DNA from: [Chlorobium] sp. 445
GTDB taxonomy: Bacteria > Bacteroidota > Chlorobiia > Chlorobiales > Thermochlorobacteraceae
NCBI GenBank assembly: GCA_002763895.1
Contig: NSLH01000027.1
Span: 1 to 32,935 of the forward strand
Direction: 5' to 3'
DNA: 32,935 nucleotides
A model generated the notes under the pieces. It was not told where the DNA came from and searched no databases. It saw only the letters and a list, made by a program, of their open reading frames with translations. The first letter of the stretch is position 1. Each line of letters opens with the position of its first letter. Of this stretch, positions 8,754-18,415 are shown piece by piece. The translations under genes were made by a program, and so were the position numbers.

Positions 8754-8785
8754 TTACAAGCCCTGCTACTTACAAGCCCTGCTAC
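8754..8785. repeat. Two perfect 16-bp tandem copies at the end of the amylase gene
   Basis: The unit TTACAAGCCCTGCTAC occurs twice in direct succession in the short gap between the coiled-coil gene and the convergent amylase gene, and its second copy contains the amylase stop codon. It may be a simple replication-slippage duplication. No hairpin with a T-run is evident. Confidence 0.7.
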
Positions 8786-11700
8786 TTCCTAAGCAGCATT
8801 TTCTTTGTCTCCATAAACTTACCAGCGGTCAGGCGGTAGAAGTAAAGACCGCTAGCTAAGCCATAGTTTGCTGCATTAAACTTGATGACGTATCGCCCGG
8901 CTTCCTGCTTGCCTTCAACCAATGTGGCGACTTTCCGACCCAGCACATCATACACCTCGAGCTTGACATCGCCACTTTCAGCCAAAGCATAGCGCACAGT
9001 GGTTTCAGGATTGAAGGGATTGGGATAGTTCTGCATCAGGGCGTAAGTCTCAGGCACATCAAGCGTAACTTCGACACTGAAAGCATAGTCATGAATGGCG
9101 CCATCGTGGTCTACACTGCGAAGTTGGTAACGATGCGTTTGGTTAGGTGCAGCACTCTCATCGATGAATTTGTACTCTTTGCCGACAGGCGAGGTACCTA
9201 AGCCACGCAGTGACGCATGTTCACGATAGTCGGCAATAGGCTCACCATTACGCAAGATGATAAAGCCCGCATTGTGTAATTCACTTTCTGTGCGCCAATT
9301 GAGTTCGACGCGTCGACCAAGCGGTTTGGCTACAAACTGTGCGAGCGCAACGGGCAGTGGGTTATCGAGTGAGTTTTCTGTGCCCAGAGATACAAAGAAA
9401 TTTTCGCTCGATGTGAGCAAGGTGCTAAACGTGTTTGAGTTAAAGCCAGTCAGTACAGGTAGGGGGTCGGTATCCACGGAAGCAGGACCTTGCGCTTGCC
9501 AGTTGCCTGAAGTGCGCGTGGCAATTTTGAGCGTCGTGTTGTTATTGCTTGCGAGAACTGCATCATCGGAATTGATTGCCATATCGACAACTTGTGAGAG
9601 CGTAAGACTGTTGATGCCAGTGTTTTGAAACTCGTAGTAACGCAAGTCTGAGACTTTCACGAGTGGAAGGTCCGACAGCGCAAGAGCATTCGCTGAAGCT
9701 GTGATGAGTGTGCCACGCAGTGTGGTGCCGCTTGCAGATTGTCCAATCAGGGAGATCGGACGATACACGCTGGCATCACCTAAGGGATAGAGGCGTGAGA
9801 CCAGACTAGTATTATCAAAGGCACGTGCAAGGCGATTGTTGATGTAGCCAGCGGTGCGTTGCACGGCAGAAGGTGCAGGATTTGTAACCGACGCAAGAAA
9901 AACGCCGGTATTGAGGATACCGCTATTGAGCTCTAAGGTGTTCAGAACTGTAGGGCTACCTGTGAGCGAGGCGCCATCGGCGTCGTTAAGGTCAAAGTTG
10001 GTGAATGTCGCGCCACTTACTTGCACTGTAGCAGGTGCATTTTGCACAAGAATTTTACCCGTTGAGGCTAAAGCTGAACCAGTGCCTGTGATATTGCCAC
10101 GTACTTCAACATTGAGCGCGCCAATATCGAGAGTTGTGCCTGAACCAAGTGAGAGCGCAGGCTGCGAGACACTTGCTGTAAGGGTCATCGCTGTCGCGTC
10201 CAGCGCCTTCGTGCCTGTGCCAGCAGTCGCAAGGCGATTGGCGGTTGTGATTGCAGGTAAGCTGCCTTGGGCTAGAAAGCCTGTAATCTGGGCGCCGATG
10301 CGATTGAAGACATAGCTTGCACCAGTGTTGTAAGTTACCGTGCCGTTTGCGCGTATCGAGCCATTGAATGAACTGGGATTGTCGCCATTGACCCCTTTTT
10401 CATTGGCAGTGATGAGTGTAGCGCCTGAATTGAGCGAAAAGTTTGCTGTACCTGTATAATTAGTAAGGAAGCGCGTCTCACCAAATTCAATAGTACCGTT
10501 GACGGTAATTGTGCCAGTATTGCCAGTACGCAAATTAGCGTTGATGACACGCAGCGTTCCGCCTGAACTCACCGTAAGGTTCCACACATCAACATGACCA
10601 GTTGAGCCAGAGAGTGTGGTTGTGCCATCAATGACAAAGTTCATGGTGTTGCCAAAACTGGGGTTTGCATTCATGAAGCCATTGTTGACGATTGAGCCAT
10701 CGCTGCCTGTCATCGTAATGGTTCTGTCGCCTGATACAGTCAGTTGACAACTGCCTTCAGTGCGCAAACTGTGTTGAATGGTAAGGTTGTTAGTAATAGT
10801 TGTGGTTTGACCGTCAGCCGTTGTGGCATCAAAGAAAGTTGTGCCGTAGTCAGCGATGTTGTCGCTTGCACGTTGATTGATATAGCAAAAGCGCGAGAAA
10901 GCGGGTGTACTGCTGCCATCATCGGTATTCTCAATATCAAAATACAAGCGTGCAGTCAGATCGAGTTTGTCGGAAAAATCGTTATCCAGTGTAAAGCGTG
11001 AAAGTCCGCCGTAAGGATCAGTGCCATTGAGATAGAAAAAGACACGAAACGATTGCGGTCTGCCGCCCATAAGTGACCATGCGATAGCAATTTCCTGAAC
11101 ATTGCCCGATGTAGTTTTTTGGATGCTGGGACTGTTGTCGACGTTGGCATTCCATCCGCCAGCGCTATTGTGTGTGCGGTGTTGGTGATAGCCATTTCGA
11201 ATGAAGGCGGCAAAATTAGCTCGGAAAGGAAGCCTGCCGTAATTGTTGCCATCAAAGTTGCCGATGCCGCCGAGTGCACCATTTGCATTGCTGCCGCCAT
11301 TAGCAGGTGTTTGTGGGTCCGTGTCAATGTAAATAGCTAATTCATCCGTATTTGCATTGCCGTTAGCATCAACTGCGATATAGAGGTTGTTGTCGTCCCA
11401 CGCCATATACCAGTCGCGAGCGCCATCGTTGTAGCGGTTTGCGCCATTTGTGTGATCGCCATATTCGCCAGGAGCAATGATGCCATTGAGATTCGGTGGT
11501 GTAGAGAGAAACGAGAAGGTTGAAAAATCACCGCCGATAGCAAATTCCGAAAAAGAAGTTAGTCCAGAGACACGCAGGATATTGTTGCGTGGATAGGAAA
11601 TTGTAATGCTTGTAGCATTTGCAGCGCTCGTCCAAGGCTCAGAACTGTTGTTGCGTTTGAGCACAACGAGTCGGCGTGGGTCGGAAATGCCAGCAAGTCC

Positions 11701-14531
11701 GCTGATATCCAGCTCAATATCGTATTGATAGCCATTGAGACCGGACGGGGTAATTTGCCAGTATCGTGGAGCAATGTTGGTTACGGTAACAGTGCCTTTG
11801 GGAGAGAAGCCGGTTAAAGGCAAGCCGTTGGTTGGATTGAGTGGCAAGCCATTTTGCATATTGAAAAGCAGGCTACCAGCATCGTTGGAGGGTTGCGTGA
11901 AAATCACGCGGGCTTGTCGGTCGTTAGAAGCTGCAGCAATGAAAGTGCCGGTTGTATTAGCGGGAATAGGCACAGTTGCGCTGCCTGCAGCAGGCACAAG
12001 CTGAATGGCAACCGTAGCGCTATCGAGCGAAAATTGACTTGTGGTTTTGCCCCAAGCTGAAATGTAGTTCAATGAGAGCGGTGCGACATTTGCAGTGTTG
12101 GGCAAGTTTGGCGAAAGGTTATCGAAAATCGTGCCATCGCTTGGAGAGGTCGGTGCTGAATTTTGCTTGACAACGGCACGATTGAGCGTAGAAGCGCCTT
12201 CCACGATGAACTCAAACTGGCTATCGCTGAGGCGTTTTACAGCCACATTGCCCGGTGAATAAGGCATCGGGTGATTGAGCGTATTGACCACTTGCGGCGC
12301 GCGATAGGTAGCACGCACATAGACACGCTGACCAGTAGCATTAACCGATGTATTGCGAATGCGAATCGTATGCCAATCTGTTGTGCTTGGTGTATAGTTG
12401 ACGTTGAGATTGCTTGCGCCATTTGCACTGAAGACAAGCGTCTGATTTTGGAAGAGTGCAATGGTAACATCTTGCAGGGTCGAGCTGGTTTGGAAGACAC
12501 GCAAATTGATGGACTGACCTGCTTCGGGATAGATGTTGCCGACCGTACGCCAAGCTGTGGAGTGTGTAGGCAAACTTCCACCTTGCAGCAACGAACGCGG
12601 GTGGCTATCGCCAAGGTCATCAGCCATTTCCCACTCTTGCGTGATGGGTTTGGCGCAGGTGAGAAAGGTGCATCGAAATTGGCTTGTTCAGAGGTAGGTG
12701 CCCAGACGGCGTATCCACGTCGGCGTGTCGGTCCTGCTGGCGTCGTAATAGGTGCGCTCAAATCGCAAGGTGGAATATGAATCAGCACACGATTGCCAGA
12801 GCTACCAAAGGGCGGTTGGACGGTGACGGTAAAGTCATAAGTGCCACCGTAGTCTTTGAGCTCCGTGCCGACAGGGAAGGTCGTGGTAACCCAAACACGC
12901 TGCTCAGTGTTCCAACTGTCCGTAACGCCAATTAAAGCGCGATTGCCTCGCTCAAAGACGAGTCCGTCTTGCAGGTTGCCTTGCAAAAAGAAAGGTGCAT
13001 CTGGACCCGTTTCAGCCGTGCGCACATAGTAAGCACCACTTTTGAATTGCAATTTCTGGTGGCAACGAATGAGGTTGGCAATATCGCTGCGCACGGGTAG
13101 TAAAGAAGGATTATCAGGAAAATGCGTGTAGCGAATGCCACCCGAGCCAATGTCGAAGAGGTCTTCAAAAAACACTTGCGGTGAGCCATCGACAGAAAAA
13201 ATAATAGCGTATGCTGGTGCAAGGCGCGGCTCACGTGGGTCGATGTTGCGACCAAGTTCGCTGCTGCTCGTCCATGTTGAGCTCGGATAATCACCGTTGG
13301 ACTGCAAGGGTGGGCGGAACGTATCATGATTATTAACAAACGGCACTGTGCGCCCGCGATTGTCTTGCTGCAAGCTCGGAATGGTACTCATATCGAAAGC
13401 GCCCAGACCATAGACCATACCAACTAACCCATCCAGGCTAAAGCCACGCAAACCGAAGTCAAAAGTGCCCGCGCGATTATCGACGCCACCTAAGTTGCGG
13501 CTAGTGCCGGAAAGTCCACCTTCTAGCACACTTTCAGGTGCAGGTGGTGCGCCTGCCCATTCATCGAGTTCAGTTTTACCGCCAACCCATTCACCAATCG
13601 AGAGAATATCCCAGCCTAAAGCAGAACTTCCGTTTACGCCTTGAGTGATGTCGCCTGTGGAACTTGCAACATGCCAGACAAAATCATGCACAATGTGCGG
13701 CTCGAAGTGCTTGACCGCATCGAAACGATAGCCATCAATGCCGATTTGTTTAGTGTGCCAGATAAACCAGCGGCGAAGTTCATTGCGCATGTAGTTGTTG
13801 GACTGCGGCGGATTGAACACAAGAGGATTGCCCGTCGGGAGCGACGATTGCCCGTAGGCGCGTGGGTCGTAGCAGATGTCAGGACCAAAAAAAGCGGAAG
13901 TGACATCGTTGAGCGAGCTGCCGGGATTGCCACCAAAACCGCGCCACGTGTTCGGGTGAAAATTTACCCAGTTTTTGGGAAAACGACCACGGCGACCGAT
14001 GTAGTCAACCGAATCACCAACAAACTGTGGTGTAAGAAACGAAGTGTAGCGGAAAATTTTATACTGATCGTCTTGTGCTTGTGGATCGCGTACCTGTGAG
14101 CCGATGATGTGGTTAAAGACAATATCTTGTACCACTTCCATGCCGTTGGCATGCAAAACGGCAGCCATACGCAGCAGTTCATCTTTCGTGCCCATGCGCG
14201 TGCGCACATTACCCTTCTGAAATTTGTCGCCAAGATCGTAGTGGTCAAAAGGTGCGTAGCCAACAGCAGTCGGACCGCCTTCGTTTTTAATCGTTGGAGG
14301 AATCCAAACCGCATCAATTCCAAGTTCACGCAAACGCGGCGCAAGATCAGCAAGATAATTCGACCACGCAAACGGATAATTGTTGTTCCAATAATCCCAC
14401 CAGAAGCCTTGCAGAACAACGCGTTTAGTAGTCTGCGACCAGAGCGAAAGCGGAAAGGCAAAAAAGACGACAAAAAAGAAAGTAAAGAACGTACTAATGC
14501 TGTGTTGCTTTGCTGTAGACTTCATTATCAT
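8782..14531 (-). CDS. Giant secreted alpha-amylase (GH13) with T9SS sorting domain, broken by one frameshift
   Basis: Signal peptide at about 1-33 (LSLWSQ end), then a GH13 catalytic domain: VVQDIVFNHI (region I), GYRFDAVKH with nucleophile D271, SIGEWVGG with acid/base E314, and VNNHDT with D403. All four regions are intact. After the catalytic and beta-sandwich part the literal frame degenerates near APFS. One extra C at 12667-12668 gives APFLTCAKPITQEWEMADDLG and joins a second long frame. The join predicts about 1,916 residues. Later parts include a DOMON/CBM9-like segment (NGIIAPGEYGD, ... WDDNNLYIAVDANG), Asn/Thr/Gly-rich beta-repeat sequence, an FnIII-like region (RRVELNWRTESELHNAGF) and a T9SS type A tail (QNYPNPFNPETTVRY ... 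FMETKKMLLRK). The downstream frame alone has no signal peptide, which a T9SS substrate needs. The likely role is extracellular starch or glycogen breakdown, on the cell surface or released. Confidence 0.9.
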
Positions 14532-14696
14532 AGAGCAGTGTTTTGCGCGTATGCCTTATACAAAGATTTTTTGCTTGCAGCAGTGAAAAGTTCGCAGAAA
14601 TGTGAAGTAGATAGAAAAAACTTCGCAAGTGTAACATTTTCTGTTAAAAAATGCAAGATGGCAGGTTGGGAGCTATGCGATATGAAGATGCCTTTG

Positions 14697-15128
14697 CTAT
14701 GTGCAATCAGTTGAGGTGGGTACAGCTGTTCTCTGCACAAGTTCAACTAACACGCCGTGCAAGTCTTTCGGGTGCAAGAAACTCACAAGCGAATGCGCCA
14801 CACCACAAGTTGGTGCAAAAAGCGGTTGAAAGTGTCTCTGCGCTGCTGCATCAAGATCGCTATGAATCGCGCTGCTCTCAAAGGCAAGATGGTGCAGACC
14901 CTCGCCGTATTTGTCCAAGAATTTTGCAACGGGACTTTCAGCAGAAAGGGGCTCTAAAAATTCGAGACGCGTTTCACCCAAAGTCAGAAACGCAATGCGT
15001 ACATGATGTGCAGGCAATTCCTCAATTGTAATGTGCATCGTGCTGCCAGAGAGCAACTTCGAAAATGTCTCGAGTGCAGCATCAAGACTATGAACCGCAA
15101 TGGCAATATGATCAATTTTGATGAGCAT
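14697..15128 (-). CDS. mce: Methylmalonyl-CoA epimerase
   Basis: Interconverts (R)- and (S)-methylmalonyl-CoA, linking propionyl-CoA carboxylation to succinyl-CoA. The 143-residue protein is a single glyoxalase-fold (VOC) domain. It begins KIDHIAIAVHSLDAAL (metal His near residue 7), continues HHVRIAFLTLGETRLEFLEPL, then KYGEGLHHLAFE, and ends FLHPKDLHGVLVELVQ with the conserved Glu. Length and motifs are complete. The mutase is not in the window; an acyl-CoA carboxylase subunit lies 8 kb away. It lies 165 bp upstream of the amylase on the same strand, but the functions do not suggest one operon. Confidence 0.92.
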   Translation of the reverse strand: MLIKIDHIAIAVHSLDAALETFSKLLSGSTMHITIEELPAHHVRIAFLTLGETRLEFLEPLSAESPVAKFLDKYGEGLHHLAFESSAIHSDLDAAAQRHFQPLFAPTCGVAHSLVSFLHPKDLHGVLVELVQRTAVPTSTDCT

Positions 15129-15181
15129 GGCGCTAGATAATCATGGTCTGGTTGTATGAACTCTATGTCTTACAGCGTGCA

Positions 15182-15547
15182 TTACTTGAGTTTGTCGGCT
15201 TGTTGAAGTGCCCAACGGTAGCCAAGCTCAAACATAAAAATCGTCCATAGAAGAAACACAATGGTGCCAATAATCCACTTTACTGTTGCTTGCAAGTCAA
15301 AAAAGAGCGGGGCAAGGCGAAACCCAAACAGATATCCCCAAACTGCGCCAAAAGGATAACAAAAACTAAGCACAATTGCGATAAATAAGCCCCCAAGTTC
15401 AAGTGAAGTAGGAAAGCGTTGCTGAAACAAATGCTCATAGAATTCAGTTAGCAGAGTGCCGGGATAGCCTGCAGTAATAATTTGACCAAAAGCTATGACA
15501 GTACTGATTACAAAGACCGTCAGCAGTTCTTTCAGAAAGTCGCTCAT
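15182..15547 (-). CDS. Small integral membrane protein, unknown function
   Basis: A 121-residue protein that I do not recognise. Three hydrophobic stretches are visible: about residues 8-25 (TVFVISTVIAFGQIITAG), 51-75 (GGLFIAIVLSFCYPFGAVWGYLFG) and 90-110 (WIIGTIVFLLWTIFMFELGYR). No motif points to a function. It lies 53 bp upstream of mce on the same strand and is divergent from the ABC permease operon, with which it shares a 184-bp intergenic region. Confidence 0.65.
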   Translation of the reverse strand: MSDFLKELLTVFVISTVIAFGQIITAGYPGTLLTEFYEHLFQQRFPTSLELGGLFIAIVLSFCYPFGAVWGYLFGFRLAPLFFDLQATVKWIIGTIVFLLWTIFMFELGYRWALQQADKLK

Positions 15548-15676
15548 CCTGATAGGAATTTAGAGTTAGCGTCTAATATAGTTTCAATAGTTCCAAGAGA
15601 TGCGCAAAAAAAAACAGGTCAAAGCATAGGTTTCACACTTGCTTTGCTGTAACTTTTTGCACACGTTGTAGTTATA

Positions 15677-15691
15677 GTCGTAAAAAACGAC
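15677..15691. promoter_or_regulatory. Inverted repeat in the divergent region before the His-rich permease operon
   Basis: GTCGT-AAAAA-ACGAC is a perfect 5-bp-arm inverted repeat, 41 bp before the permease ATG. Just downstream, at about 15694-15700, TCGTAAT resembles a half-site of the TCGTAAT-type 7-1-7 boxes bound by some Fur/Zur/PerR proteins. A metal-responsive operator would fit the histidine-rich permease, but this is inference from a short match. Confidence 0.3.
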
Positions 15692-15731
15692 AATCGTAAT
15701 GACTACCGTCACTAAATGTTTTTAACAAGAA

Positions 15732-17270
15732 ATGAACACGCTTTCGCTTGTTTTCAGAAATATCGCACAGCGCGCGCTATCTGTTACACTTACAGGGATT
15801 TCAATTGCGCTCGGTGTTGCCTTGATTAGTGCTACAGTTGAAATCAGGCGACAAGTCGAGGAAAACTTTAGCCAATCGAGCGTCGGCTACGAAATGATTT
15901 TGGGCGCAAAGGGCAGCGCGCTGCAATTGGTGCTCAACACCGTCTATCAGCTCGGTGACCCCGTCGGAAATATCCCCTACGCAGTCTATCAAAAATACCG
16001 CAATCATCCGATGGTAAGCTACGCTATTCCCTACGGGCTAGGCGATAACTACAAAGGCTTTCGCATCATTGGCACTACAGAAGAGATTTTCACGAAGTTT
16101 AACTACAAACCCAATCAGACCTTTGAACTAGCCGAAGGCAGAACTTTCAAAGATGATGAACTTTATGCTGCGGTTTTAGGTAGCGATGTAGCAAGGCAGC
16201 TGAAATTGAAAATTAGTGATACCTTCATTGCGACACACGGCTTGCAGGAGGTTGCGCCAGAAATGGCTATCAAGCACGAACACGACCCGATGAAGGTAGT
16301 TGGCATCTTAAAGCCAACTTACACGACCTCTGACAAGGCAATTTACATTTCGCTGCCAACTGTTTGGGCAATTCACGAAGAGCAAAAGGAAGAAGAGCTG
16401 GAAGTCAAAAATGACGAACTGGCTCGAATGCGAAAAGATGCGCAAACAGAATCGGCGCTGGCATCCTTGGGCAAAGACGCTGGTGATAAAGTCAAGCAGG
16501 AAGAAAAAAAGAATGGACACAACATGTCTGCACGCCAGAACGATGAAGCAGCGATGATAAAACATGATGAGCATGTGCATAAAGAACATTCACATAAGCA
16601 TGAGCATAAGACGCAAGCCACAACAGAGGGTACAACTGCTCAAGCCAAACATTCTGATGGTTCACCGCATACGGATGGTGACGATCACCCCGATCATCAT
16701 CACGAGCATAAGGTGCCAAAAGAAGGCGATGTGACAGCAGTTATTCTTAAAACCAAAGCCCCAATTTTTGCGTTACAGCTCTACAAAATCATCAACAGCG
16801 AGCCGCTGGCACAAGCAGCAATTCCGACACGAGAAATCAAAAATTTGTTTGATATTGTCGGCAATATCAATTGGGCGTTTCTCTTCATTACGCTGCTGGT
16901 GATTGTGGTGGCGCTCATCGGAGTGATGGTTGCTATTTACAATTCACTTAATGAACGGCGGCGCGATATTGCGATTATGCGTGCCCTCGGAGCACATCGC
17001 TCGCGCATTTTCGGTATGATTACACTCGAAGCTGCACTGATTTCACTCTTTGGCGCTGCATTTGGCATTGTGCTAAGTAAAGTTTTGCTGCTCTCGCTCA
17101 AAGGTGTGGTGCTCGAACGCACAGGCGTAGAACTTTCTGCACCAATTTTTAATTCGGGAGAAATAGCTCTAATTTTGATAGTTACAGCAGTTGGAGCACT
17201 GGTTGGTATTATACCAGCTATTAACGCATACCGTACTGATGTTGCAAAGAACTTGAACCCAATCAGTTAA
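15732..17270 (+). CDS. FtsX/MacB-type ABC transporter permease with histidine-rich insert
   Basis: A 512-residue permease with four likely membrane spans: one near residues 15-35 and three in the C-terminal FtsX domain (about 380-402, 427-455, 478-497). The periplasmic domain is large. The family motif RRRDIAIMRALGAHRSRIFGMI is split around residues 409-430. Between about 220 and 330 lies an extra Glu/Lys- then His-rich segment with 15 histidines in residues 263-326 (for example HVHKEHSHKHEHK and HPDHHHEHK), a likely metal-binding loop outside the membrane. No ATPase gene is adjacent. It is followed after 16 bp by the DUF3299 gene. DUF3299 proteins are known to me beside FtsX-type permeases in zinc-regulated clusters (PA4063-PA4066-like, Vibrio zrg). 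Zinc or other metal involvement is inferred. Confidence 0.85.
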   Translation: MNTLSLVFRNIAQRALSVTLTGISIALGVALISATVEIRRQVEENFSQSSVGYEMILGAKGSALQLVLNTVYQLGDPVGNIPYAVYQKYRNHPMVSYAIPYGLGDNYKGFRIIGTTEEIFTKFNYKPNQTFELAEGRTFKDDELYAAVLGSDVARQLKLKISDTFIATHGLQEVAPEMAIKHEHDPMKVVGILKPTYTTSDKAIYISLPTVWAIHEEQKEEELEVKNDELARMRKDAQTESALASLGKDAGDKVKQEEKKNGHNMSARQNDEAAMIKHDEHVHKEHSHKHEHKTQATTEGTTAQAKHSDGSPHTDGDDHPDHHHEHKVPKEGDVTAVILKTKAPIFALQLYKIINSEPLAQAAIPTREIKNLFDIVGNINWAFLFITLLVIVVALIGVMVAIYNSLNERRRDIAIMRALGAHRSRIFGMITLEAALISLFGAAFGIVLSKVLLLSLKGVVLERTGVELSAPIFNSGEIALILIVTAVGALVGIIPAINAYRTDVAKNLNPIS

Positions 17271-17286
17271 ACTATCTGTAACATTA

Positions 17287-17907
17287 ATGAAAAAGATGAG
17301 AAAACTTCTGCCAAGTCTTGTCGTGATTGTCGGCATTGTGCTCAGCAATGTCATCATTAGCCTCAACACGCAGAAAAAGGTGGCATTTCAAGAAGCACTC
17401 TATAAATTGCGTCAAGAACATCGCTTGAAAGTAGAGACTGTAAGCTATGTACTTGCCGATGCAACCAGTATGCAGCCAGCAGGTACGCGCCTGACCTTCA
17501 ACGATTTGCGAGAGTATCGATATAGCAAGCGCGATCGCTACCCACTGCCCGAAAAACTTAAAGCGCTCAAAGGTCAAGAAGTCAACATTGCTGGCTACAT
17601 GATTCCAATGAGCGAAGCACTCGATGTAACCGAATTTATGCTGGTGCAAATTCCGTTTTTTGGCTGCTGTTACTCTGTGCCGCCTGAACCTAATGAAACC
17701 GTCATGGTCAAAATGGCAAAAGGAAAAAAGACAGAATATGTCTATACCCCGATTCGCGTAACCGGTAAGTTTGATATTCAGGAAACCAAGATAGATGGTT
17801 TTGTCGTTAGCTTGTATCAAATTGAAGCCAGTGCAGTAACTCCTGCACCGAACGACAAAGATGTGTTGCAGCATCAAAGCGGCACGCTATTGCCGGGACG
17901 AAACTAA
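17287..17907 (+). CDS. DUF3299-family envelope protein
   Basis: A 206-residue protein with an N-terminal signal/anchor (about 7-27, LLPSLVVIVGIVLSNVIISL). The DUF3299-like core reads EVNIAGYMIPMSEALDVTEFM, then LVQIPFFGCCYSVPPEPNE, comparable to the family pattern of Cys-x-His-x-PPP-x-PN but with CC and Ser in place of His. The next segment, RVTGKFDIQETKIDGFVVSLYQIEA, is family-like. Molecular function is not established. It lies 16 bp after the permease and 14 bp before the next gene, so the three are almost certainly one transcript. It probably acts in the periplasm with the permease. The 8-mer CTGTAACA precedes its ATG in place of a Shine-Dalgarno sequence. Confidence 0.75.
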   Translation: MKKMRKLLPSLVVIVGIVLSNVIISLNTQKKVAFQEALYKLRQEHRLKVETVSYVLADATSMQPAGTRLTFNDLREYRYSKRDRYPLPEKLKALKGQEVNIAGYMIPMSEALDVTEFMLVQIPFFGCCYSVPPEPNETVMVKMAKGKKTEYVYTPIRVTGKFDIQETKIDGFVVSLYQIEASAVTPAPNDKDVLQHQSGTLLPGRN

Positions 17908-17921
17908 GCTAACTGTAACAA

Positions 17922-18386
17922 ATGCTCATGCGCCGAGTTCTATTGCTTTTGATGCTGATGTGTCTTGCAAGTGCAAGTCTGGCTCAGGCACAGACCGTGC
18001 CTGCAATACAACCTCCTGTGGATAGCGGCACAGGTACATCGCTGCAAAATCTGATGTTTTGTTCTTGCGCAAGACATAGCGGCAACGCAATAGTAACAGA
18101 TCCCATGCAGCAACTTCAAAATGGTCGAAGACTTGGTGTGGCAGGGGTGAAAGTACTTGATGAGATGCCCAAAGGAGGAGTCATTGTCTCAGAGCTCACG
18201 CTGGAAAGCCCAGCGTCTGCCGATAGTTCGGAAAATTACGGCTACAAACGATTTTATGCGCTCTTGCAGCTTAAAGCGCAAGCGGCGCAGCACGGCGCAA
18301 ATGCCATCGTAGACTTCAAGCAAGCGCTTAGTAGTGAAGGTAGCAGAATCATTTTTTCAGCTAAAGCTGCAAAAGTAGAGCCATAG
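17922..18386 (+). CDS. Secreted small protein, weakly YbjQ-like, unknown function
   Basis: 154 residues with a signal peptide ([21 protein letters not shown], cleavage near QAQ). ATG at 17928 is an alternative start. The mature part has FCSCARHSG, with two close cysteines, then [15 protein letters not shown] and [22 protein letters not shown]. The last segment resembles the helix-plus-GANAI pattern of YbjQ-type heavy-metal-binding-domain proteins, but the match is weak. It follows the DUF3299 gene by 14 bp and precedes clpX by 29 bp. It is likely part of the permease operon. Its role is unknown. Confidence 0.6.
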   Translation: MLMRRVLLLLMLMCLASASLAQAQTVPAIQPPVDSGTGTSLQNLMFCSCARHSGNAIVTDPMQQLQNGRRLGVAGVKVLDEMPKGGVIVSELTLESPASADSSENYGYKRFYALLQLKAQAAQHGANAIVDFKQALSSEGSRIIFSAKAAKVEP

Positions 18387-18415
18387 CACAAAAATTTTTA
18401 CAGGGACAAAATACT

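Noticed and set aside
12237-12660. The C-terminal 140 residues of the literal amylase open frame
   Set aside because: It is the wrong frame after the indel at 12667-12668. The other frame on the same strand continues with sequence that fits the protein.
14109-14714. A 201-residue plus-strand open frame opposite the amylase start and the gap before mce
   Set aside because: It overlaps the conserved GH13 catalytic coding region on the other strand and reads as low-complexity, Lys/Arg-rich shadow sequence.
17284-17877. A 197-residue open frame antisense to the DUF3299 gene
   Set aside because: Almost complete overlap with a well-supported gene in the other strand and a Cys/Phe/His-rich shadow composition.
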